A stretch of DNA of 30,000 nucleotides from Chrysomallon squamiferum (GCA_012295275.1 CM022667.1:20368410-20398409); one strand, 5' to 3'; shown: positions 1 to 12,224, numbered from the stretch's first letter. The notes: a model not told the origin generated them from the letters alone. A program made the numbers and translations.

Positions 1-45
1 TTCCTCATCATTTTGTTAATCATTTTAAAATTGTATTGTTTGCAG

Positions 46-3000
46 GAAAGCGTCATGAACATGAAAAAAACTGTGGATTTGCTAAACTGTCTTGTCCTAA
101 CTCAAGACTATGTGGAAATATTAGAAGAAAAAGTTTGGACAGACATATCAAGGAATGTCAGTTTGTTCCAGGTTCCAGCAAAGATCAGGGTAAATTACAT
201 TCAGAGACAGTGGTAACATATTTTGTTAGTGTTTCTATGGTAACATTCTTTACTAATATTGTTATTATTAGAAGAAAGTCACAGTTCAAATGTCAAAGAT
301 GAAAGGGTGTTTTTATTAATCAGAGAACTGTAGATTAAACTTGTTGCTAGTTGTACAGTTATATTTTATTAGCTATAACTACTTTTTATTCTTAGTGATG
401 GATTTATTTTCTGCTTGTCAAGTTTTCTCATTGAATGTTTTCTTTTCAGTATGTAAAGTAAAGAATGCATCAGCAGTAGTACAAGAACATTCCAAAGTAA
501 GCAATTTTAAACTTTTTACTTTCAGCAAGGACACTGACTCTAATGATGTAAACTTATATTTGACCAATTATGTTACAAATAAAACAACAACTGTAATATA
601 TAGTTTTCAAAGGATTCTTTCCTCTTTTTTTCCTGTATCCTTGTTTTTATAACTTTAAAAGATAAAAAACAAGTTTTGGGGTCAAAATTTGTTCCTAAGA
701 ATTGTTACAAATTTAATGTTGTTGTTGTTCAAAGATATTTGCACTGGAAGAAGAAAACAAGACACTTCGACATCAAATCACGGATCTGACAGGTCGTGTT
801 TCTAACTTGGAGGAGGCTCGTGATGACATTTTATCTCAGCTTACAAACTGCACCAGGTGTGTTCAGAACTGTGACTACTTTCAGATTACAACTTCTGTTG
901 AAAGTCCATAGCACAATATGTAATAAACAGAAATTAAATACATTTCAATCACAGATGATACTGAATAGACATAATTAATTTTCAATCACAGATGATATTT
1001 GAATAGATTTTTAATAAATTTTCTTGATAATTGTTTAGTGCTGATTCAGACATGTTTGGGAGGTAAGTCTCAGTTGGCAGATTGGTCCAACTCTGTTATG
1101 TTACTATGACACCTTTATAGCAGGGGCGGGCCACCTTTTAGACAGAGGGGCCAGACAGCTATGCAGTGTTTTGGAGGAGGGCCAAAATATCAGTTGTATT
1201 AGATATTATTTTTATACACACATATACACCAATACCTCTATCTCTCTCTCAATTCTATCTTCAATAATGAACACCAAAACAGGAAGTAGGCAGCAAGGCT
1301 GCTTTGGTCTGGAGGTTTAAAGAAAAACCACTGAAGTTAATATAATAATTGGTGTCAAAGTGTTTAGTTGGCAACCCCTGCTTTATAGAATGTTAAACCA
1401 GAGATATTATTTGCAGGATATTGTTTTGTGAAAAATATAGCTTGGGACTGTTATAGTTTTTCTGTAATACTTGAACATGTAAGTTATGGAATATTTTATA
1501 GAACTAAGGCTGAATCAGGTGTGTATAACCTGCACCACATCTTCCAGTGATGGTAAGTTCATGATCAATTCACTCAAGGAGCTCAATAGCAGACTCATTT
1601 TTATACCCCATGTTATAAAATCTGCAACTGGTCTGCCAGTGCTACAGTCACCAAACTGTTGTAGATATCTCTATAATTTCCTTCCAGGCATTTGCAGTCA
1701 CTGCAACTGAAATATGATGAGCTGCATGGATCTTTGCTAAGTCACAATAAAAGATGGTCTAGTTCTCAGTGGTCTCTGTCAGAATCAACAGGTAATTAAT
1801 TAATCATTTTCAGTTCAGTTCTCATAAAATTTATCACAATTCAAAGAATATAATTCAAAATAAATTGTATCTCTCTTTTGTCAGTATTTTTTTTTAAGTG
1901 ATTGATTTCCATTTTCAGAGAAATGTTTTCAAAACCATATTTATGTCTTTCTTATTTATTGAAACAGGTATTCCTAGAGGACATCCAATACAACCAGGTA
2001 GAGGTAATTCAGATAATTTTATCAAAATGGAGAGATGGGAAATGCCATTAACATTTAAATGCATTGGAACATGTAGGTAATTGCTAATTAATTTTACTAT
2101 TTTAATTTTATTTTATTTTATTAAAACATATTAATGAAATAATATTTAGTCTCCAGTTATGTGCTTTCTAATAATTATTTACAAATGTTTATTCTGCCCA
2201 TATTTAAGACAAAATATTTGTAACTAAATGACTTACTAACTGTGAAGATAATTTTCTAAACAGATGTGAATAATTAGTTCTGTTCTTCATTTTCATAATG
2301 TTCATGACATTCTGAAATGTTTGTTTACAATTTATTTTAATTTTAAAGATCTTGAATCAAAGTCACAAGTAATAGTTTGCTGCCAATTCAGCTGATTTGA
2401 CACTTGTTTGTGAAGCTATATTTTTAATTATGCATTTGTTATTTAAGAATTATTTTGTTTTGTAGGCAAAAACACAATCAACATACTTAAATCACAAAAG
2501 GATCAAATAAATGATTAATTTCATTTGTTGCAAAGCCTCACTACACTAGCCATTACAATCTTCAGAGGGTTAATCTGATGTCCTAAAACAGTAATCAGTT
2601 ATTTCCTATGTATTCATACATATAAAAGCTTTATGGGGGGCATTAAACATGTTTCATTAAACAAATCTGTTCTAAGATTGTTCATGTTTTTTCTTCCACA
2701 TTTCATTTAATAAAAGTAAAAATGATTTTTTTTAGGGGACACCAGGGTGTGGTTTGGTGTCTCTGTGTTTACAAAGGTAAACTCTACAGCTCTGGAGAAG
2801 ACAGTCTGATTAAAGTCTGGGACCTTGAGTCTTTGGCCAAAGGTTGCGTCAATAACTTCAGAGGTCACACAGGCATGGTTAGAAAGTTTAAGATGTTAGA
2901 CAAATTTATTTTTCTTTCCACTTTAATACTGTTATTATAAACTGTGTCCAACTTTTTTGTTATTTATGAAGTTGTTTATGAATATCAGAATCAGAAAACA

Positions 3001-5188
3001 CTGAAGCTGAATTACCTCAATGTAGAACTGACTTTTAAAATAATGACATATATAAACAATATGTAGATTTTTAATGAATCTGTTTGATTTCTCATCAGGT
3101 TCACTGTCTGGCTGTTTTTTTAACATTTGTTTGATTTCTCATCAGGTTCACTGTCTGGCTGTTTTTCCTAAGTTTTGTTTGATTTCTCATCAAGTTCACT
3201 GTCTGGCTGTTTTTTCTAACATTTGTTTGATTTCTCATCAGGTTCACTGTCTGGCTGTTTTTTCTAACAGATTTGTTTGATTTCTCATCAGGTTCACTGT
3301 CTGGCTGTTTTTCTAACAGATTTGTTTGATTTCTCATCAGGTTCACTGTCTGGCTGTTTTTTCTAACAGATTTGTTTGATTTCTCATCAGGTTCACTGTC
3401 TGGCTGTTTTTTCTAACAGTTTTGTTTGATTTATCATCAGGTTCACTGTCTGGCTGTTTTTTCTAAGTTTTGTTTGATTTCTCATCAGGTTCACTGTTTG
3501 GCTGTTTTTTTAACATTTGTTTGATTTCTCATCAGGTTCACTGTCTGGCTGTTTTTTTAACATTTGTTTGATTTATCATCAGGTTCACTGTCTGGCTGTT
3601 TTTTCTAACAGTTTTGTTTGATTTCTCATCAGGTTCACTGTCTGGCTGTTTTTTCTAACAGTTTTGTTTGATTTCTCATCAGGTTCACTGTCTGGCTGTT
3701 TTTTCTAACAGTTTTGTTTGATTTCTCATCAGGTTCACTGTCTGGCTGTTTTTTCTAACAGATTTGTTTGATTTCTCATCAGGTTCACTGTCTGGCTGTT
3801 TTTTCTAACAGATTTGTTTGATTTCTCATCAGGTTCACTGTCTGGCTGTTTTTTCTAAGTTTTGTTTGATTTCTCATCAGGTTCACTGTCTGCCTGTTTT
3901 TTCTAACAGTTTTGTTTGATTTCTCATCAGGTTCACTGTCTGGCTGTTTTTTCTAACAGTTTTGTTTGATTTCTCATCAGGTTCACTGTCTGGCTGTTTT
4001 TCTAACAGATTTGTTTGATTTCTCATCAGGTTCACTGTTTTGTTTGTTTTTCTAACAGTTTTGGCTGTTTTTTTAACATTTGATTTCTCAACAGGTTCAC
4101 TGTCTGGCTGTTTTTTCTAAGTTTTGTTTGATTTCTCATCAGGTTCACTGTTTGGCTGTTTTTTTAACATTTGTTTGATTTCTCATCAGGTTCACTGTCT
4201 GGCTGTTTTTTGACATTTGTTTGATTTCTCATCAGGTTCACTGTCTGGCTGTTTTTTTAACATTTGTTTGATTTCTCATCAGGTTCACTGTCTGGCTGTT
4301 TTTTCTAACAGTTTTGTTTGATTTCTCATCAGGTTCACTGTCTGGCAGTTTTTCTAACAGATTTGTTTTTTTTCTAACTGTTTGGCTGTTTTTTAAGATT
4401 TGTTTGATTTCTCATCAGGTTCACTGTCTGGCTGTTTTTTCTAACAGTTTATATTCAGCTGGTGATGACCACACTATTCGGGTATGGGATTTAGCTACTG
4501 GGTCTCAAGTACAAGAAATTGAGGTATTTGACCGCTTTTTTCTTAGTAAATAGTAACATGTTTACACAATTTTTTTCCTTTATTCATTCCTTTTCATTTT
4601 TTTTTTTCTTTCTTTCCATTTCCTTTCTCTCATTCTTTCTTTCTTTTTAAATTGTTCCATTACTAAAAACCTAGGCCTAACCTAGACTGAGTTATTTCTA
4701 TATTCTATTTACATGAAACATTTCTTCATAAACACTTTTGAATATTAATATTATGTAATAAGATAAAGATTTTTAATACGTATAAAATATGAATTTTCAG
4801 AATGCTCATGAGAAACTCATATCAGCAATGGTGGTATATGACAAGTGTATCTGTACTTCATCCTTTTCCATCATAAAGGTAAAAATAATCTAACCATATT
4901 TTTAATGTAATTCTATATAACAGACAAAGTAATTTTTTTTTTACTGAACAAATCTGCTTTTACGATTTTTAGGAGATTGTAATAATTTAATTTGTATTCA
5001 GTTGACATTACCCAAAGAGGGCCTCTGCAGCGTATAACTGCTCTGGTCTTCAACAGATCTGATTAGTCCTTACTTTTAATATAAGTCTTCCTTTTTTATC
5101 ATATCAAATAATGTTGTTTTTTTGTTTTGAGATTATCAAAACTGTGTTTAAATCTTTCTGAACAGCAATTTACTGTTTAAACTGTTTT

Positions 5189-5221
<33 letters not shown>

Positions 5222-7326
5222 GAACACTTTCTTTTCTTTTTTTAAAATACATATTCCATATGAATGTTTCAGTTACATACTCCTAGGGATATTCTCACTG
5301 TCAGCCTTTTTATTTTATTATATTATTATTATTTTTATATATATAAAATTGCAGACTACTTTTCATATTAAATCAAAATTAGAGAAATCTAAACAGAATG
5401 ATGACTGATTGTTTGTCACTGGCAGGTCTGGGATACAAAGTCTCTTGCACTCAGACACACCCTCAGCCCCAACATGAATCACTGGATAAGAGCTCTAGCT
5501 CTCAGCGTGGATAAAGTGAGTGCAAAACATCTGTTTCTTTTATAAAAATTTATAAAAAAAAAATGTCAGAATTTTCTCTATGAAGTGGCTTTAAACAAAA
5601 AAATAGAAAAAATAATTTCAGTAAAAAAAAAAAAAAAATTCTGATTAATTTTCATTTCAATTTAGAATCCATAAATAATCCCCTTTAATTTAGAATCCAT
5701 AAATAATCCCCTTCAATTTAGAATCCATATATAATCCCCTTCAATTATAACTATGAACATTATTATTTATTCAGTTACCTTTAGTTTTATTTCTTTGTAG
5801 GCATTTCAATATTGCAACCTCTACAGTCCATAAATAATCACTTTGAATTATAAATATAAGCATTATTATTATTTATTCAGTTTCATTTCTTTGCAGCAAA
5901 AACTGTTCAGTGGTTCCCATGATTCCGTTAATATTTGGGAAACTGAAAATTTCACTTGTATTGGAATCATTGAACACACATTTGGATCTGTATATTCACT
6001 GGCAGTCACCAACTTGTATATCATTACAGGCAGTTCAGGTAAATAAAAATTACAACAATAAGTACTGAGTTTTAGCAAAAATGAAGATGATTACATTTAA
6101 GCTATTACATGTTGCACAATTACAAATTCCATGGTTATGTGCTTTCCAGACTAAAGCAATTTAATGTGGATCTGTGGTTGGAAGATGCAGTATTCATTAT
6201 TTCATTAATGGGTCAAACACTATCTATTCAATCCCAGTGTGATTCTCACTGTTCTGGTTGTTACTACAATATTACTTTTTTCACAAGATAGCTTCTTGAC
6301 TCTGACAGCAACATCTTACACTGAAGTTGAGTAATTTTAATTGGCATTCTAAACAGAAAAAAACAGCACAAGACACAGACCAAAAATTTGCATTGTTTTT
6401 TTGTGGGTTTTTTTCTGATCTGATAACCTAATCCCTCATCCACTGACAATACAGAGCTGAGATTAATATGACATTTGGGAGATGTCACAAATATGCTGTT
6501 TTGTGCTGTTAAACAATTGCATCGTAAAACTGATAAAAATTCTGTAACATATCTATCAAATGAAGAATATCATATTTTGTGCTGTTCATTTTTGTGTGCC
6601 ATTAAGGTATGTAACTGAAACTAATTTTATTGCAGGGTCATACAATAAGTACATACATGTGTTTGATGCCACGACCTTCCAGCACATTACCAGTTTGAAA
6701 GGCCATCTTGGAACAGTTACTGCACTGATTGTCTCCCCTTCAGGAAATTTTTTATTCTCCGGCTCTCAAGACAGCCACGTACAAGTATGTTGTAAAAATG
6801 TATAAATTACCATTTTCATAACATTTGTAGCATTTATCTGGATAATTAATAAATAACAACTTCTAAAAATCAGTTTTAATTACATAACAGAATAAGTATT
6901 AAAAAACTAATATTGCACAAATTATAATAATTATAATGTTATATTTGTAAGTAAGTATAAGATATAGGGTTTGATATAAAAAAGTTTATAACAAGATATT
7001 AAACTAACATAAAAAAAAAAAAAAATAATAAAATACATTAAAATAAAGTTTTAACCATAAAAAAAAGAAAAAAAAAGAAAAAAAATAAAACAAATGTTTT
7101 TAATGCTTTAACAGTTTCCATAATAATAAAGCTGTAATAGCAACTGTTTAGAGATCGTGTTTCTTCTTTTTTCTTGTAGATCTGGGGCATGGAGAGGTTA
7201 CTGCCAATCCAAACACTTCAGCGACATCAAGCGAGTGTAAATGCCTTAGCTTTGTTTGGTGATCTTCTCCTCTCAGGGTCTGCAGACCATGAAATTAAAG
7301 TGTTTAGGTATTTTCAACTGCAGTGA
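46..7326 (+). CDS. TRAF7-like: TRAF7-like E3 ubiquitin ligase, 3' part of gene (12 exons)
   Basis: TRAF7 is a cytoplasmic RING E3 ligase that acts in MEKK3/MAPK signalling; its C-terminal WD40 propeller binds partners. Exons read by splice site and phase: 46-189, 450-496, 735-856, 1688-1791, 1968-2076, 2736-2877, 4419-4523, 4801-4878, 5426-5515, 5897-6038, 6636-6784 and 7180-7326 (stop 7324-7326), about 459 codons. Exon 1 has a TRAF-type zinc-finger pattern (HEKNC, SCPNSRLCG, LDRHIKEC). Exon 3 is coiled coil (LEEENKTLRHQITDL). Exons 6-12 give seven WD40 repeats, with cores such as GHQGVVWCLCV, IKVWD, NHWIRALAL, GSVYSLAV, GHLGTVTAL and RHQASVNALAL. The order RING (outside the window), TRAF zinc finger, coiled coil, seven WD40s is specific to TRAF7. 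The segment KCIGTC followed by GHQG.VWCLCV closely resembles vertebrate TRAF7 as I recall it. It could be a diverged paralogue rather than the orthologue. The N-terminus is missing only because the window starts inside an intron. Confidence 0.82.
1121..1380. mobile_element. Non-autonomous hAT element (MITE) with 8-bp TSD
   Basis: The 260-bp segment starts CAGGGGCGGGCCACC and ends TTGGCAACCCCTG, so its termini are imperfect inverted repeats beginning CAGGGG. It is flanked by perfect 8-bp direct repeats CTTTATAG (1113-1120 and 1381-1388). An 8-bp target duplication and a CAGGGG-type terminus with a GGGCCA(A)A interior are typical of hAT elements. No transposase is encoded. It lies in the TRAF7-like intron between exons 3 and 4, in a length too short to disturb splicing obviously. 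Confidence 0.85.
3074..4447 (+). repeat. Minisatellite made of a splice acceptor plus exon start (about 27 copies)
   Basis: Units of about 44-52 bp carry TTTGATTTCTCATCAG followed by GTTCACTGTCTGGCTG and TTTTTTCTAACAG. The last unit is the genuine junction of TRAF7-like exon 7: acceptor AG at 4417-4418, with coding VHCLAVFSN from 4419. The array therefore consists of the polypyrimidine tract, AG and first ~29 coding bases of that exon, repeated back into the intron. Copies differ by small indels and a few substitutions (for example TTATCATCAG, CTGTTTGG), so the array is not brand new. Nearly every unit keeps an intact CAG acceptor. A degenerate stretch lies at 4030-4080 and another at 4340-4400. 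Confidence 0.95.
5195..5221. repeat. (TA)n microsatellite
   Basis: An uninterrupted TA dinucleotide tract in the TRAF7-like intron between exons 8 and 9. The rest of this intron (4879-5425) shows nothing else recognisable. Confidence 0.9.
5658..5896 (+). repeat. Short tandem repeats and duplicated splice acceptor before exon 10
   Basis: Three direct copies of a ~35-bp unit (AATTTAGAATCCATA, then AATCCCCTT) lie at about 5662-5745. Next comes a ~96-bp duplication of the intron end: ATTTATTCAGTT...ATTTCTTTGTAG at 5767-5800 is matched by ATTTATTCAGTTTCATTTCTTTGCAG ending at 5896. The second is the acceptor used by exon 10. Use of the first (exon starting at 5801) would bring in an early stop, TAA after SP, so it is best seen as a decoy. 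Confidence 0.75.
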
Positions 7327-7417
7327 AGAAATGTGTGCAGTTTTCTTATTATACTGGCATTTTTCAAATGAACTTGATGAATAACCACTGAATTACTACA
7401 GTGTAAAGGTTTAGACG

Positions 7418-7501
7418 TTATTTACAAGTTTAACTTCATTTCAAAAATAAAATCAGTAATTATTTACAAGTTTAACTTCCTTTTTAAAATAAAATCACTT
7501 T
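7418..7501 (+). terminator. Possible duplicated poly(A) signal of the TRAF7-like gene
   Basis: A 42-bp direct repeat (TTATTTACAAGTTTAACTTC core) occurs twice, 7418-7459 and 7460-7501, each copy with AATAAA (7446-7451 and 7488-7493). They lie about 120 and 162 bases after the stop codon. AT-richness makes AATAAA common by chance here, so the assignment rests on position. Confidence 0.4.
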
Positions 7502-8539
7502 GTATGACTTTAAAATCAATATCTTAGGTTATTATTTTTTTAATTTAAAAAAACGCATTGTTATTAACAATTTCTTTTATAGAAAATAAAATAAGTTGAA
7601 GTGTGTATTGTTAACAAATGTTATAATACAATATAAACTAATAAACAGAAATTACGAATCTCAATAGTATGTCAATTCAAAATGTCAAAAATAATTATAA
7701 TTTATTCTTTAAATTCCATACACAGACTCTAATATTTTGCCAATACTCAGCTCAGTGTTATGTATAAAATCATTAAACCAAATATTCATTGTGTGTGTGT
7801 GTGTGTGTGTGTGTGTTTTAATGAAGTTTTTTTACCGTATCAGAATAAACTGATTTTTTCAAATAATAAATTTGAAATGTTGTTTTTTCATTCTGTGACA
7901 GTCGAAAATATATTTATAAAAATAACAAATACAAACCTTTTTATTATTCATATCAAAGCATAGAGAACACAACGCACTGTCACAAGTGTATGTTATTACT
8001 CTACACATGTTACACAAAATTATACTTACACTTAGTAATCCTGCTATGTTACTATTCCACATGCCAGTTATCTACAATATTTTATATCGGATACACTGCA
8101 CTTTGTTTTTGCTTAGGCTCATGCGTATGGACAGATTGGGACAACTTCAGATAAATGAATATTAGATAAAAGGCTACTTTAGTAAAATCGCGTGTTAATG
8201 ATGTAATTAACAAAATACTGAGCAGATAAAAATGCATACACAGAAATGGGCACACACACACATAAACATAGACGCGCACGCACAAACACGTTATTTCCTT
8301 TGATTTCTTCAACACCGCAACAAACATTTGTTTCTTTGCAAGTACATAAAAGCTGTTTCGACTTCGATTTCCGTCATTAAATCCTTTTCTGTAGTTGAAA
8401 CATTTATTTATTTTTGCTTTTATGAAACAGCTGATATAATTAATGTTTAGTTATTTTGTTTTATACCAGTTCAAACATAGATGAGTATATAATCTGCTTT
8501 GATATTGTTTTCCTTTTATCTTTTATTGCAATGGAATCT

Positions 8540-8575
<36 letters not shown>

Positions 8576-9189
8576 TTTGACGTAATTTGTTTATATCGCT
8601 TCTACGTGTTTGGCATCTGACAAGTATCTGTGGTGTTGGCAATATTTGGTAATGTTTTCAGTGGTTTCTAAAGTTCAGTTTTGCTTACTGTTAAGGCAGT
8701 TTGTATACTTTTTCTCTTTACCACTTCCGTATCTTGTTCTTTTTCTTCTTGTAAATACTTTTAAACCGGTAAGACTTTCCGTGAATATAGTTTTAAGTTT
8801 AGTTAATACTTTCAACAACCGCAGTGCATTATGGGTTTATGTTAGTTGCAATATTCTTTATTTTAATTAATTAATTATAAATATGAATATAAAATAAAGT
8901 AAAACTCGAAATAAAATAAAATAAAATAAAATAAAATTCGATCGACAATGTTAATATTTTATTATTTGTTCAATGCAGAATATCGGTTGGTTTTGTCTAA
9001 TGTGTTTTGAGAAATAAGCCCTGGAACGATATCGGCTCCTTCCGATATTCGTGGCTCTTATGCTAGATTTTAACAGTTTATGTAAATATAAATCAGTCAA
9101 GTTCAAATCTTCATCAGAGAAATTACCTGAAAACAAAAAAAATAAAAAAAATAATAAAATAAAATAAATATTTTAAAATTTTTTTTTAA

Positions 9190-9242
<53 letters not shown>

Positions 9243-9956
9243 ATGATGATGATGATAATGTGATGCTGATCATTATTACAATGATGATCAAAATTAGTTT
9301 TTCACACATTTTTGAAAATAATAATAATAAAATAAGATTAAAATTAGTTTTTAGAGATTTTTCCAAATATATTTAAATTAAACAAACAATTAAATAAATA
9401 ATGATAGAAATACATCAAAGACGGAATAAATGTGTATTTATCTGTGTATTTGAACATTACAATGTTATGTGTTTCTTGAAATGCATCCCACTTCACTGTG
9501 ATCATAAATGAGCTAGTGTATTTTTAAATATTACATTGCGTGTTTTATTTATTTATTTGTTTATTTATTTATTTTTTTAGTTTTGTTAGAAGCAAAACAG
9601 CATTGATACGTAGACAGAAAAATAAAAAAAAAAAATAATAAATAAATAAAAAGAAAATAAAAAGGAAAAAGAAAATGTTAAATAAATATAATAATAATAA
9701 TAATAATAACACTAATACTGCTACGTACCAACTTTCACAAACGAAGGTTTTCGCATCCGGCTCCCTGCCAGTTGTGTACGTGTAACCCGTGGCGGGCGAA
9801 TCGTACGTGTACACGAGGAAGTACGGTAAACCATCCTGCACGTCGACTGTGAAATTGGCGCCAGTGTCACACCACATCCAGTGTCGAACGTCGAAAACAC
9901 ACATCCCCATATGACACACATCCCCATATGTCTGGAAAAACGTTCATTGTATTTGC

Positions 9957-10097
9957 GTGTGTGTATATGTGTGTGTGTGTATGTATGTATGTATGTATGT
10001 ATGTGTGGGTGTGTATGTATGTATGTATGTATGTATGAATGTATGTATGTATGTATGTATGTGTGTGTGTGTATGTATGTATGTATGTATGTATGTA

Positions 10098-10128
<31 letters not shown>

Positions 10129-10181
10129 ATGTATGTATGTATGTATGTATGTGTGTGATTGTGTATGTATGTATGTATGTA
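9957..10181. repeat. (GTAT)n/(GT)n array upstream of exon c, unit 1
   Basis: Alternating GTAT and GT tracts lie in the b-c intron, just upstream (on the - strand) of the exon c acceptor. The same array is at 16031-16158 in unit 2 and 22403-22535 in unit 3, with different lengths. Open frames through it reading MYVC or YIHT are artefacts. Confidence 0.95.
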
Positions 10182-10648
10182 TACATAATTTAATGAAAAC
10201 AAATTTGGTGATCTATTCAGAAGTTAATTTGACATAATTTAATGAAAACAAATACATTTGGTATCTGTTTCCGTCAAAGCCAGAGATTGCTGAAAACAGG
10301 TACATTTTGAGGAGGCGTACCAAAATATTACAAATGAACACAGTCAATAAGTTATTAGCTTAATTCATCACAGCTTATAAAATAAGTATATATTATATTT
10401 GAGGGTTTATCCTCAAACATAATTTCATAACTCTGCACACATTCCTTTGGAAAACGGAAGCGTTGCAGAATTCACTTTCACTATAGACGTCAAATGGATA
10501 AAACTGTATGCTACAAAACATTCGGTTCATTTTCTTGCAGAATGTCAGTGCCATCAATACCACTGTCAGACATATTTCCAAGGATCGATATCATAAATAA
10601 CTGGTGTTGTTTAAAAACGTAGTTTAAATACACGAAAACATTCTAGAT

Positions 10649-10850
10649 CAAAATACACACTCACCATTTGAACTGGCTAGCTCATTAACCCACAGCAATT
10701 CAATACACACTCACCATTTGAACTGGCTAGCTCATTAACCGACAGCAATTCAATACACACTCACCATTTGAACTGGCTAGCTCATTAACCGACAGCAATT
10801 CAATACACACTCACCATTTGAACTGGCTAGCTCGTTAACCCACAGCAGTT
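10649..10850 (-). repeat. 50-bp splice-donor minisatellite, unit 1 (4 copies)
   Basis: Read on the - strand, each 50-bp unit is GGTTAATGAGCTAGCC, AGTTCAAATG and then the donor GTGAGTGTG. These are the last ~30 coding bases of exon b, its 5' splice site and a short intron piece. Copies begin every 50 bp. The rightmost one belongs to exon b itself. Confidence 0.95.
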
Positions 10851-11054
10851 CATCAGCCGTCTCCAGTTGCGCCAGGTGAGCGTTGTGACCCAGACAAACT
10901 CCCTACATAAACACAGACACACGGACACACACACACAGATATATATATATATACATATATATTACTCGTATAAAATGGAATTAAACAGTTTAACTTTTTT
11001 TATTTTATTATTAAATTGTTAGTAATAATATACCAATTCTTACCACTTATTATT

Positions 11055-11719
11055 GATTTATTATTTTCCCTTGGAGTTACATCTATACGTATATGTGCGA
11101 TAATTTAATTAATTATGTGTGAGAGATGTTCACTGGTATATTTAGAGTTAAACCCCTTGTGTGAGAGATGTTCACTGGTATATTTAGAGTTACTGCCCTT
11201 GTGTGAGATATGTTCACTGGTATATTTAGAGTTATTGCCTTGTATGAGAGGTGTTCAATGGTATATTTAGAGTTACAGCCCTTATGTGAGAGATGTTCAC
11301 TGCTATAAATAAAACAGTCAATTTCGGTATGGCTGTTGTAGATGAGATATTTTCTCTTTCAGAATGTCGTGAGAACTGGATGGAGTTCAAAGGACGCTGC
11401 TATGCTTATTTTCGAACTTACGTTTCATGGTCTGAAGCGGCGGTAAATTTTAAACGCATTTTAAATACAATCTTCCTTTCACAGTTGCATTTGATAATTA
11501 GGGTTCATCAGACCGTGATAGAAACAAATAAAACTAAGATCAATTAAATTTTCGCAAATATTAGTACTAAGAATTTAATTAAAAGTTGTTTAATTGTGTA
11601 ATTTCACTGTATTTCATTAATATATATATATAAACATATAATAAAAGAACAGTCAGTATAATTAATTAAATTATCGCACATATACGTATAGATGTAACTC
11701 CAAGGGAAAATAATAAATC
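11055..11719. repeat. Perfect 62-bp inverted repeat flanking inverted exon a, unit 1
   Basis: The left arm 11055-11116 and right arm 11658-11719 are exact reverse complements, running from GATTTATTATTTTCCCTTGG to AATTTAATTAATTAT. The 541 bp between them hold a 40-bp minisatellite and the + strand exon a. In the third unit the same left arm is followed by this block in the opposite orientation. Confidence 0.93.
11117..11300 (+). repeat. 40-bp minisatellite (GAGATGTTCACTGG), unit 1
   Basis: About five copies of a unit reading GTGAGAGATGTTCACTGG, then TATATTTAGAGTTA and a GCCCTT linker. It lies inside the inverted block, immediately 5' of exon a. The same unit occurs at 17226-17460 in unit 2 (about six copies, same strand). 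Confidence 0.9.
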
Positions 11720-12224
11720 TGTTTTCATATTAAAGGGAAATAACTCTATTTGTGAATATATTCGCTGGTAACTATTATTAAGAAATATTTTATTTAATAT
11801 AATAAATATTCATTTGTTACTCCTTTTACCATCGGACAAAAGTATAGTGTAGAAAACAATTATTGTACTTTTAAGTTTTCACTATCCTTATCATATTTCA
11901 AGTTCAGAGTTATATCAAAATATAAATTTTCTTTTTGTAAATTTTAGATTTCAACAAATTAGATATTTTCAACATTGAATTATTATTATTAATATAAAAA
12001 AATGTTATTTACCTTTTATATATTGATATACTTATATAACAAAGAAAGAACATCCTATAAATATTTCCATCTGATCTATAATTTTAATATAAAAATCATC
12101 CATTATTTAAAATGCTTATCAAATGATTAAACAGTGTCCACTAATTAAATTCAATTAAATTATTGGATTCCATTGGTTGAAAATACACCTGAACATTAAT
12201 CACAAGCGAATATATTGACATATC

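Larger units (their letters stand above)
9729..11442 (-). pseudogene. CTLD cassette 1: exon c frameshifted, exon a inverted
   Basis: Exon c (9729-9931, - strand) keeps its acceptor, donor and the HWMWCDTG and TFVCES coding. Near its start, 18 bases replace the 8 found in the other copies, by partial tandem duplication of ACATCCCCATATG. The +10 shift leads to an early stop. Exon b (10815-10902, - strand) is intact and encodes GVCLGHNAHLAQLETADELL followed by WVNELASSN. Exon a (11363-11442) is intact with acceptor and donor but lies on the + strand, so it cannot be spliced to exons b and c in the usual way. No signal-peptide or stalk exons accompany the cassette. A tail exon begins at 9126 (- strand). 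Confidence 0.8.

Noticed and set aside
3074-3346. Repetitive frames on both strands of the TRAF7-like intron array
   Set aside because: The period is partly a multiple of three, so frames stay open, but the content is decoy acceptor and intron sequence.
7859-8062. 67-codon - strand frame (MWNSNIAGLLS...) identical in units 1 and 2
   Set aside because: Broken by insertions in unit 3, no domain, and no more conserved than the flanking non-coding sequence.
8610-8870. 86-codon open frame (ASDKYLWCWQYLVMF...) conserved in all three tandem units (also 14611-14871 and 20963-21223)
   Set aside because: It begins at TTG rather than ATG, and conservation follows from recent duplication of the whole unit. 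Composition is that of AT-rich DNA, with no recognisable domain.
9867-10202. Long frames reading MYVCMYVC or YIHTYIHT through the GTAT arrays
   Set aside because: These are six-frame readings of a tetranucleotide microsatellite. Only the exon c part at the end of some of them is real coding sequence.
10393-10581. Possible extra CTLD exon between b and c (frame with FYPFDVYSE)
   Set aside because: Frame differs between units 1 and 3 by a one-base indel, unit 2 carries an inserted segment, and exons b and c already join in phase without it.
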